Program-made: the position numbers and the translations under genes
Shown here: positions 28,634 through 35,331 of the stretch, piece by piece
Numbering within the stretch: the first letter of the stretch is position 1
Layout: every line of letters starts with the position of its first letter
DNA from: Kribbella pittospori
Lineage (GTDB): Bacteria; Actinomycetota; Actinomycetes; Propionibacteriales; Kribbellaceae
Direction of reading: 5' to 3'
Length of the DNA: 64,000 nt
NCBI RefSeq assembly: GCF_004331465.1
Contig: NZ_SJKB01000004.1
Span: 248,001-312,000, forward strand
The notes under the pieces: generated by a model
What the model was told of the DNA's origin: nothing
The model's database searches: none
What the model saw: only the letters and a program-made list of their open reading frames with translations

Positions 28634-29463
28634 GATGCGGCCCCTCTCAGGGAGAACAGGTCGTCCACGGCGAGCCGGTCCGGGACCAGGCCCTGCTCGT
28701 GGGCGTAGCGGGTGATCAGGTCGAGCGCGGGCCGGTTGGCCTCCAGGCCGACCGGGGTCATGTCGATCTCGCCGACCCGGTGATCGGCGTACTGCTTGGC
28801 GTCGACGAACAGTTCGGTCAGCTCCTCGCGCCGGCCGGCCAGGTCGGAGCGGATCACCACCATGTGATTGATCGGGACGGCGTGCGTGCGCTCGTACCAG
28901 GCCCGCGCGGCCGCCTTGGCGTCCGGGATCAGCGGGCGCAGGCGTGGGTCGTCGGGCAGGTCGTTGCCCATGATCACGGCGTCCAGGTCGCCGGCGTGCA
29001 GCAGGTCGATCAGCTTCGAGCCGGCCGGAGCACGCTCGACCTGCGGCGGATCGGCGTACTCGGCGAGGTGGCCGTCCTCGATGCTGACCCACTGGACCTT
29101 GCCGAGCGGTACGCCGTACTCGTCGCCGAGGATGCCGCGCAACCACACACCGGTGGTCTGAGCGTACGTCCGGACGCCGATCCGCTTCCCTGCCAGGTCG
29201 GTCACATCCAGTGGGTCGTCGGCCCGGCAGACGATGTGGTCGTGCTGGAAGCGCGAGCGCAGTACGACGGGCAGCAGCAGCAACGGCTTGCCCTCGGCCC
29301 GCGCCTGCAGATAGGTCACGATCGCCATCTCGCAGACGTCGTACGCCTGCTCGCGGACCATCGCCGCGAAGGCCTTGTGGACCGGGTCGACCTCGACGAA
29401 GTCGAAGACCGCCCCTTCCTTCAGCGCGCGGACGTGGGGGTAGTCCGCGAGGACCGCCTTCAC
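28630..29463 (-). CDS. 4,5-dihydroxyphthalate decarboxylase-family protein, copy B
   Basis: The GTG at 29463 overlaps the amidohydrolase stop by four bases (GTGA) and gives 277 residues. The protein has a periplasmic-binding-protein type II fold but no signal peptide, so it should be cytoplasmic. Signature segments of the Pht5 family are YDVCEMAIVTYL, DLAGKRIGVRTYAQTTGVWLRGILGDEYGV and KVQWVSIEDGH. Pht5 decarboxylates 4,5-dihydroxyphthalate to protocatechuate without a cofactor that I can name. Homologues near transporters are often annotated as substrate-binding proteins. It is a clear paralogue of the protein encoded at 30319-31269. Catalysis is plausible but unproven. Confidence 0.7.
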   Translation of the reverse strand: MKAVLADYPHVRALKEGAVFDFVEVDPVHKAFAAMVREQAYDVCEMAIVTYLQARAEGKPLLLLPVVLRSRFQHDHIVCRADDPLDVTDLAGKRIGVRTYAQTTGVWLRGILGDEYGVPLGKVQWVSIEDGHLAEYADPPQVERAPAGSKLIDLLHAGDLDAVIMGNDLPDDPRLRPLIPDAKAAARAWYERTHAVPINHMVVIRSDLAGRREELTELFVDAKQYADHRVGEIDMTPVGLEANRPALDLITRYAHEQGLVPDRLAVDDLFSLRGAAS

Positions 29464-30308
29464 GAGCCGGCCCAGACCGGGTACAGGCGGTCCGCCGTAC
29501 CGGTGAAGATCTGCTCGCGCGCCGCGGCCGGCAGGAAGCCGAGGACCTCGCGACTGCGCTCGTACAGCGTGGGCAGGTCGTCCTCGGCGGCCGGGTAGTT
29601 CGATCCCCACATCAGCCGCTCGGCACCGAAGTCGAGCAGCAGCCGGCCGAGGAACGACTCCGGGTCGGCCGGCGCCTTCGTCGACGACACCAGCGTCCGC
29701 TCGGTCAGTTTGAGGTAGACGCCGTCGTACTGCGCCAGGTCGAACAGCTCCCGGGCTTCGTCGTACGGCGCTCCGCCGGTCAGGTCAGGGCGTGCCGCGT
29801 GATCCAGCAGGACCTTCACACCGGGGAAGCGGTCCAGCAGCTCACGCAGTGCGGGGATGCCTTCCGGACGCATCTGCAGGCACAGCGGGAGGTTGTTCTC
29901 CTCCGCCCACTCCCATGCGGGGTGCAGCCGTGCGTCGGACAGCCAGGAGGCTTGGCCGGGCATGGTGCTGCCGGTGGTGAAGAGCCGGGCGCCCTGCAGT
30001 CCGCGGGAGACCCAGTGGGCAAGCTGCTCCGGTGCGTCCGGGGCCAGCATGTCGACGGAGAACACGCCGGCGAACCGGTCCGGGTACTGCTCGACGGAGT
30101 CGGCCACGTAGCTGTTGTCGTGCCCGTACGCCGTCGAGGCCTGCACCACGATCGCGCGGTCGATGCCGGCCTCGTCCATATCGGCGATCAGTTCCTTGGC
30201 GCCGACCGGTCGCTGCTGCGACCAGGCGGACTCCACGCCGCCCAGCGGGTTGCGCGGATACCGGTCCCGGTCCACCGCGATCACATGACAATGCGCGTCA
30301 ATGGTCAT
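29460..30308 (-). CDS. Amidohydrolase (2-pyrone-4,6-dicarboxylate lactonase-like)
   Basis: The ATG at 30308, with AAGGA about seven bases upstream, opens MTIDAHCHVIAVDRDRYP. In this 282-residue TIM barrel the His-x-His pair is at the first strand. Later strands show VVVQASTAYGHDNSYV, KVLLDHAARPDLTGG and RLMWGSNYPAAEDDL, the pattern of the COG3618 branch that includes PDC lactonase LigI. LigI opens PDC to 4-oxalomesaconate, which is exactly the substrate of the LigJ homologue in the same operon. Other members hydrolyse different lactones, so the assignment leans on context. Confidence 0.72.
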   Translation of the reverse strand: MTIDAHCHVIAVDRDRYPRNPLGGVESAWSQQRPVGAKELIADMDEAGIDRAIVVQASTAYGHDNSYVADSVEQYPDRFAGVFSVDMLAPDAPEQLAHWVSRGLQGARLFTTGSTMPGQASWLSDARLHPAWEWAEENNLPLCLQMRPEGIPALRELLDRFPGVKVLLDHAARPDLTGGAPYDEARELFDLAQYDGVYLKLTERTLVSSTKAPADPESFLGRLLLDFGAERLMWGSNYPAAEDDLPTLYERSREVLGFLPAAAREQIFTGTADRLYPVWAGS

Positions 30309-30318
30309 CAAGAGTCCT

Positions 30319-31269
30319 TCAGTTGGATGCAGTCACGAGGTCCGGGAAGAACCGGTCCAGGGCGGTGTCCGCCGGGACCAGGCCCTGGCGGCGGGAGTAG
30401 TCGACCAGGGCGCCGATCGAGGCCTGGTTGGCCTGCAGGCCGTACGGCAGCGGGTTGCCCACGATCTCCGCCAGGCGTTGGTAGCGAAGATCCTCGGGCG
30501 TACTCGCGGCCGGCCCGCCGAGCCGGTGCAGGTACCTCGATCGACTGTCCTGGAAGGCCTGCAGGAGCGCGCCCGCCAGCCAGGGGTGGTCGTTCAGCAG
30601 TTCCTCGCGGACCACGACAACGCCGTGGATCGGGTAGACGCCGGTCCGCCGGTACCAGTCGGCCGCCAGGCTCGCCGCCTCGTCGAGCAGCTCGTGGTAG
30701 CCCGACACCAGCGTGACCCCGGGATCACCGATCCCGGCGCCGCGGGTGAACGCCGCGTCCACCTCGCCCTGCCGGAAGAGGTCGACCAGCTTGGGTCCGG
30801 GACGCCGTACATTCGATGGCAGGACCAACGACTCCACGTGCTCGTCGTCGTCGACGATCCACTCGATCTGCGCCGGATCCACGCCGTACTCGTCCGCGAG
30901 GACACCGCGAGTCCAGACCGCGCTCGTCACGGAGTACGCACGTACTCCGACCCGACGACCGTGCAGGTCGGTCGGGCGCTCGATCCCGGCACCGTTGCGG
31001 ACCACGAGACCCTCGTGGTGGAAGCGCCGGCTCAGGAAGACCGGCAGGGCGACGTACGGCGCGCCGAGCGCCCGCGCGATCAGGTACGTCGTCGGGGCCA
31101 GTTCGCAGACGTCGAACTCGACCGAGCGCACCATCCGCCGGTACGCGGTGATCATCGACGCGAAGCCGACCGGATCGAGCGTGCAGCCGTCCACCAGGAC
31201 GCGGCCGTCCAGCAGGTCCGCGGTGTGTCCGTAGCGGCCGAGGGCGACCCGCAGCGGGAGCCCGGTCAC
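30319..31269 (-). CDS. 4,5-dihydroxyphthalate decarboxylase-family protein, copy A
   Basis: The GTG at 31269 overlaps the stop of the binding-protein gene by four bases (GTGA). The 316-residue product (MTGLPLRVALGRYGHTADLL) is longer at the N-terminus than copy B. Shared family segments are FDVCELAPTTYLIAR, FLSRRFHHEGLVVRN, RRVGVRAYSVTSAVWTRGVLADEYGV and GVYPIHGVVVVREEL. No export signal is seen. Two diverged copies in one operon could act on two substrates or form a heteromer. A role as cytoplasmic ligand sensors cannot be excluded. Confidence 0.7.
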   Translation of the reverse strand: MTGLPLRVALGRYGHTADLLDGRVLVDGCTLDPVGFASMITAYRRMVRSVEFDVCELAPTTYLIARALGAPYVALPVFLSRRFHHEGLVVRNGAGIERPTDLHGRRVGVRAYSVTSAVWTRGVLADEYGVDPAQIEWIVDDDEHVESLVLPSNVRRPGPKLVDLFRQGEVDAAFTRGAGIGDPGVTLVSGYHELLDEAASLAADWYRRTGVYPIHGVVVVREELLNDHPWLAGALLQAFQDSRSRYLHRLGGPAASTPEDLRYQRLAEIVGNPLPYGLQANQASIGALVDYSRRQGLVPADTALDRFFPDLVTASN

Positions 31270-32297
31270 AGCATCTTCACCGCGTCGGAGGCGATCGACA
31301 TGTCGGCGACCTGGTCGAACGGCAGCACCTTGGACTGCACGCCCTGCGACACGTTGAGCTCCTGCATGTACTTGATCCGCTTCTCGTCGAGGACCAGATC
31401 GACGGCGTACGCGCCGGGCTGCTGGGCAAAGGTCCACAGCGAGCCGGCTTCCTTCGGATCGCTGCTCGGCACGGCCTTCTGATAGGCCTTCAGGTAGGCG
31501 TCCTTGGACTCCGGCGAGGAGATGTAGCGGAACAACTTCGCGTACGCCGCCAGGCTGCGGACCAGGACGTCGCGACGCTTGGAGATCGCACTGTCCGAGG
31601 TGTACGCGCCCTGGTAGGTGTACTCCGGGAGTTCCTTCCACAGCTCGGCGATCGCGTGCACGCCGAACTTGTCCTGCTCGTCGTACACGTCCACCAGCGA
31701 CGGGCCGGCGTCGACCTTGCCGGCCGCGATCGCCTTGAAGACGTCCGCACTGGAGCCGATGTTGACGAACTTCACCTGCTCGGGCTTGATGCCCTTCTTG
31801 GCCAGGAACGCGACCATGATCTGGTGCAGCAACGCACCGACCGGGCCGGTGCCGATGGTCTTGCCGACCAGATCCTCGGCGGACTTGACCGACTCGGACT
31901 TGGCGTAGACCGCGTGCGCCAGCAGCAGGCCGGAGCCGGAGACGATCTTGAGCTTGGCGCCCTTCTCGATCGCCGGCAGCACCTGGCCGAAGCCGGACAG
32001 CAGGGTGAGGTCGTTGCTGCCGTTGAGCAGGCTGGCGATCAGCTTGGACCCGTCGGACACGTTCTGGGTCTTCGCGGTCAGGTCGACCGTACTGAAGTAG
32101 TTCTGTGCCTGGAGCAGTTCCTGCAGCACCAGGGTGCTGTTCGAGCCGGTGTTGACGATCGTGACGGCCTTGGCGTCGCCGGCGCCGGCGGCGTTCGGGC
32201 CGCAGCCGGTCAGGCCGGCCACAGACGCAAGCGCGCCGAGCTTCAGCACGGTACGGCGTGACGGGCGGGCGAAGTGCTCGGGGAGTCCCTTGGACAT
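31266..32297 (-). CDS. ABC transporter substrate-binding lipoprotein (NMT1/SsuA-like)
   Basis: The 343-residue protein starts at MSKGLPEHFARPSRRTVLKLG, a twin-arginine signal (SRRTVLK) joined to a lipobox (AGLTGC). It is therefore probably exported folded by Tat and lipid-anchored. The mature part has the NMT1/SsuA-like fold (VNTGSNSTLVLQELLQAQNYF; DLVGKTIGTGPVGALLHQIM; GKVDAGPSLVDVYDEQ). Such proteins bind sulfonates, pyrimidines or aromatic carboxylates. It is the first gene of the eight-gene operon, 62 bp from a good -10 box. Confidence 0.88.
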   Translation of the reverse strand: MSKGLPEHFARPSRRTVLKLGALASVAGLTGCGPNAAGAGDAKAVTIVNTGSNSTLVLQELLQAQNYFSTVDLTAKTQNVSDGSKLIASLLNGSNDLTLLSGFGQVLPAIEKGAKLKIVSGSGLLLAHAVYAKSESVKSAEDLVGKTIGTGPVGALLHQIMVAFLAKKGIKPEQVKFVNIGSSADVFKAIAAGKVDAGPSLVDVYDEQDKFGVHAIAELWKELPEYTYQGAYTSDSAISKRRDVLVRSLAAYAKLFRYISSPESKDAYLKAYQKAVPSSDPKEAGSLWTFAQQPGAYAVDLVLDEKRIKYMQELNVSQGVQSKVLPFDQVADMSIASDAVKML

Positions 32298-32358
32298 GGT
32301 CGTTCTCCGGTGGGTCGGGAAGAGCCAGTGGTGCCCGGGGCGAGGGCTATGGTTCGGG

Positions 32359-32402
32359 ATCCTAGAAATGTGTCGACAAAAATGTCAACATTTTCGTCTA
32401 CA
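32359..32402 (-). promoter_or_regulatory. Operon promoter overlapping a 32-bp palindromic operator
   Basis: On the minus strand a consensus -35 TTGACA (32388-32383) is followed after 18 bp by TAGGAT (32364-32359), a typical actinobacterial -10. The -35 box lies at the centre of a palindrome, 32371-32402. Its 15-base arms (TGTCGACAAAAATGT and ACATTTTCGTCTACA) match at 13 of 15 positions around a two-base centre. Binding there would block the operon promoter. It also lies next to a possible rightward -10 (TACACT, 32399-32404) for the GntR gene. The divergent GntR/FCD protein is the obvious ligand. Confidence 0.7.
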
Positions 32403-32502
32403 CTTTCTCGTGACGGTTCGGGACCCATCAGCCGTCACACTGGTAGACGCACGAGACGGGAGGACGACCATCAGCGGGAAGAAGACCCTGGAACGCGGGG
32501 GG

Positions 32503-33138
32503 ATGGCCGGGCAGGAATACGTCCGGGACGCGGTGCGCGACGACATCGCGTCGGGCCGGCTGGCACCCGGTCAACGGCTGGTCGAGGCCGACCTGGCGGA
32601 GCAGTACGGCGTGGTCCGCAGCGGCGTACGCGCGGCCTTGCTGGACCTGTCGGCGGAGGGACTGGTCGAGCGGATCCCGCAGCGCGGTTCGCGGGTGCGG
32701 ATGCTGTCGGTCGAGGAAGCCATCGAGGTGACCGAGGCACGGATGGTGCTGGAGTCGCTGTGCGCTGCGAAGGCAGCGGCGCGGATCAGCGACCAGGGCA
32801 TCGTGGACCTGACCGCACTGGGCGACCGGATGGCGCGCGCGGTGTCCGAAGGCGACGACCTGGAGTACGCCGAGCTGGACGACGCACTGCACCGGTTGAT
32901 CCGCGAGCTGAGCGGCCAGCGGACTGCGACCACGATCATCGAGCGGCTACGGGTGCTGAACATCCGGCACCACTTCCGGATGACGCGACTCCCCCGCCGC
33001 CCACAGACCTCACTCGAGGCGCATCTGCGCATCATCCGGGCGATCGCTGCCCGCGACGCCGACGCGGCGAGTGCGGCGATGACGGAGCATCTGAGCGACG
33101 TCATCGACCACCTGACGCTCGCGGCCCAACGAGTGTGA
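32503..33138 (+). CDS. GntR-family (FCD) transcriptional regulator
   Basis: The start at ATG 32503 gives 211 residues: an N-terminal winged helix (VRDAVRDDIASGRLAPGQRLVEADLAEQYGV) and an FCD effector domain with RMVLESLCAAKAAARI, DDALHRLIREL and HLRIIRAIAARDADAA. The FCD domain has metal-coordinating His positions and usually binds an organic acid. An in-frame GTG at 32410, just after the possible -10 at 32399, would add 31 residues on a leaderless message. The palindrome between this gene and the operon suggests it represses the operon until its ligand, probably the imported acid or a metabolite, is present. Confidence 0.85.
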   Translation: MAGQEYVRDAVRDDIASGRLAPGQRLVEADLAEQYGVVRSGVRAALLDLSAEGLVERIPQRGSRVRMLSVEEAIEVTEARMVLESLCAAKAAARISDQGIVDLTALGDRMARAVSEGDDLEYAELDDALHRLIRELSGQRTATTIIERLRVLNIRHHFRMTRLPRRPQTSLEAHLRIIRAIAARDADAASAAMTEHLSDVIDHLTLAAQRV

Positions 33139-33143
33139 AAAGA

Positions 33144-33178
33144 CGCCGGTCGCCCCCAGACCCTGGAGGCGACCGGCG
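33144..33178. terminator. Hairpin between convergent GntR and oxidoreductase genes
   Basis: An 11-bp perfect stem (33144-33154 and 33168-33178) with a 13-base loop is followed, on the minus strand, by GTCTTTTCAC. It therefore looks like a true terminator for the leftward oxidoreductase pair. It may also stop the rightward gntR message. Confidence 0.72.
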
Positions 33179-33182
33179 GATG

Positions 33183-34226
33183 TCAGACCTCGACCGGCTG
33201 GCCGGACACTGCGGACCGGCGGGCCGCATCGACGATGCGGAGCGTGCGCAGGCCGACGGCACCATCGGGCTGGGGTACGCCGGTCGGTGGCTGGCCGGCC
33301 ACGGCCGGACCGGACTCGCGGACCGCCCGGAGGAACGTGGCGAGCATCGATGCGTCGAAGTTCTCGCCGATCCCCAGGTACACCTCCCCGTCGGGATCGG
33401 TGCCGTTGATGCGCGGCAGGAACGGCTCGATCTCCACCGATCCCTTGGTGCCGGTCACCTGCAGCGTGACGCCGCCCCAGGTCGGACCGTTGTCCGGGAC
33501 GCTCCACGAGCAGTCGATGGTTGCCAGCAGCCCGTTGTCGTAGTTGACCGTCACCAGGCCACCGGTCTCGACCTCGACGCCCTTGTCCTGGTGCAGTACG
33601 CGGTTGGCCGCGGCGTACACGCGCTGCGGCGATGCGCCGCCGGTCAGGCCGTCGATCAGGTCAGCGCAGTGCACGGTGTGGTCGACGAGCGCACCACCGC
33701 CGGCGAGCTTGGGGTCGGTGAACCACTGCCGCCCACCGATCGGGATCTTGCCGTTGTTGGTGCCGAGGACAGCGAACACGTCGCCGAGCAGCCCGGCCTC
33801 GACCGAGGCGCGGAGTCGCAGGTACTGCGGCGAGAAGCGGACCGGGTAGGCGACCATCAGGATCGCACCGGCCGCCTCGCAGGCCGCCAGCATGGCCTCG
33901 CCGTCCTCGACCTCGGTGGCCAGCGGCTTCTCACAGAGCACATGTGCACCAACTGCCGCGGCCCGCTCGACCAGACCGCGGTGCAGTGCGTTCTCACTCG
34001 TCACGACGACCGCGTCCGGGCCCCACGCGAACAGCTCGTCGTAGCTGTCGACGTACGGGACGCCGAGCTGTGCGGCGAGCTCGGCACCACGCGGGCCTGG
34101 ATCCGGCGCACTCGCGCCGTCGGGATCGGCGGACAGCACCTCGACATCGGGCATCTGGTTGAGCAAGTACGCGTACGACATCGCATGCCCGTGCGCGAAC
34201 GACGCGAGAGCCACCTTGAGGGTCAT
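33183..34226 (-). CDS. Gfo/Idh/MocA oxidoreductase 1
   Basis: The 347-residue protein starts at MTLKVALASFAHGHAMSYAYLL (34226); its ATG overlaps the stop of oxidoreductase 2 by four bases. The N-terminal Rossmann domain has an atypical start (ASFAHGH in place of G-x-G-x-x-G). The family lysine is in HVLCEKPLATEV, then FTDPKLAGGGALVDHTVHCADLIDGL. Members oxidise or epimerise sugars and cyclitols. LigC of the 4,5-cleavage pathway, which makes PDC, also belongs here. Proximity to LigJ and LigK homologues makes a LigC-like role worth testing. Confidence 0.8.
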   Translation of the reverse strand: MTLKVALASFAHGHAMSYAYLLNQMPDVEVLSADPDGASAPDPGPRGAELAAQLGVPYVDSYDELFAWGPDAVVVTSENALHRGLVERAAAVGAHVLCEKPLATEVEDGEAMLAACEAAGAILMVAYPVRFSPQYLRLRASVEAGLLGDVFAVLGTNNGKIPIGGRQWFTDPKLAGGGALVDHTVHCADLIDGLTGGASPQRVYAAANRVLHQDKGVEVETGGLVTVNYDNGLLATIDCSWSVPDNGPTWGGVTLQVTGTKGSVEIEPFLPRINGTDPDGEVYLGIGENFDASMLATFLRAVRESGPAVAGQPPTGVPQPDGAVGLRTLRIVDAARRSAVSGQPVEV

Positions 34227-35242
34227 GCCGCTGCTCCCGTCGGGTCGAAGGTCACCATGTCGATCACACGGCCGGTCTCCATCGAGGCGCGCGCCGCCTC
34301 GGCCAGATAGACCGCGGCCGCACCGTCCGGCGCCAGAACCCGCGGCTCCGGCCCACCGCGCAGCGCGACAGCGAGCTCGCGCAGCTGAGTCAGGTACGGG
34401 CTCTCGCCCAAGGTGTTGGCCGGGATGAGCAGGTCGGCAGCCGCGCCGCCGTCCTGCAGTTCCTCGGCGTAGCCGGTGTCCGCGGCGGACGTGTACTTCA
34501 GTACGCCGGTAGAGCCCGCGATGTGGTAGCCGGACAGGAACGCGGACCCGGCCGCTGCCCACGTCGCGCGGCAGTGGCTGATCGCACCGGAGGCGTGGGT
34601 GAGCGTCACGTGCGCGGCCACCGTCAGCGGGCTGATCCCGTCCACGGTCGGCGGGTTCTGGACGGCGTACACCTTGGTGACGTCTCCACACATCCAGCGA
34701 GCCTGGTCGAGGTCGTGCACCATCAGGTCCATGATCACGCCGCCGGAGCGGGCGACGTCGCCGTACCAGCCACCGGCCGGGGACGACGCCTGGCGGAAGA
34801 ACCGTGCCACCGCGACGTCGCCGATGCGCCCGGCTTGGATGGCGGAGTGCGCGGCAACATACGCCGGGAAGAACCGGACCACGTGCGCCGGGTAGATCCG
34901 GACGCCGGCGGCCGCGGCAGCCGCGATCACCTCGTGCGAGTCGGCGGCGGTCAGGGTGAGCGGCTTCTCACAGATCACGTTCCGGCCGGCCTTGATCGCG
35001 GCCAGCGTGACTTCCTTGTGGGTCGCCGACGGCGTGACGACGTCGACGAACTCCGCCTCGGCCAGGCAGTCGTCGAGCGACGCCGCGACCTCGAGGCCGT
35101 ACTGTTCGGCCATCGTCTCGGCGCCCTCGAGCGAGTGCACCAGGATGCGCGCGCCGAGCGCCTTCCACGCGCCGACATGCAAGTGGGCGATGTTGCCCGC
35201 GCCGATCAGACCGACGGTCAGACCGGCTAACTCTTCCGACAT
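34223..35242 (-). CDS. Gfo/Idh/MocA oxidoreductase 2
   Basis: The 339-residue dehydrogenase has a canonical NAD(P) motif at the N-terminus (VGLIGAGNIAHLHVGAW) and the conserved Lys-Pro in VICEKPLTLTAADS. The C-terminal half-barrel contains SGGVIMDLMVHDLDQARWMCG. It is the first gene of a two-gene operon with oxidoreductase 1 and is divergent from glgX. Its pairing with a second, less typical member resembles heteromeric or sequential inositol/sugar dehydrogenases. No sugar transporter is nearby, but the LigJ/LigK-type operon is. Confidence 0.82.
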   Translation of the reverse strand: MSEELAGLTVGLIGAGNIAHLHVGAWKALGARILVHSLEGAETMAEQYGLEVAASLDDCLAEAEFVDVVTPSATHKEVTLAAIKAGRNVICEKPLTLTAADSHEVIAAAAAAGVRIYPAHVVRFFPAYVAAHSAIQAGRIGDVAVARFFRQASSPAGGWYGDVARSGGVIMDLMVHDLDQARWMCGDVTKVYAVQNPPTVDGISPLTVAAHVTLTHASGAISHCRATWAAAGSAFLSGYHIAGSTGVLKYTSAADTGYAEELQDGGAAADLLIPANTLGESPYLTQLRELAVALRGGPEPRVLAPDGAAAVYLAEAARASMETGRVIDMVTFDPTGAAA

Positions 35243-35331
35243 GTGATCCCCTACTCCGCCCAGTTGGGAGCCCGATAATTAGTAACGGTCCTTGCGTATC
35301 ATTGCGCACAGGCGTCCGCAACTACCGTCTC

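Noticed and set aside
28630..31269. The two Pht5-like genes first read as transporter substrate-binding proteins
   Set aside because: Neither has a signal peptide or lipobox, the operon already has an exported binding protein, and both carry the decarboxylase-family signature.
32274..34310. Plus-strand frame overlapping gntR and opposite oxidoreductase 1
   Set aside because: It crosses two real genes in the wrong frame and strand and shows no motif.
25327..35242. Catabolic region considered as a mobile genomic island
   Set aside because: No integrase, transposase, tRNA gene, direct-repeat ends or obvious composition change was seen at its borders.
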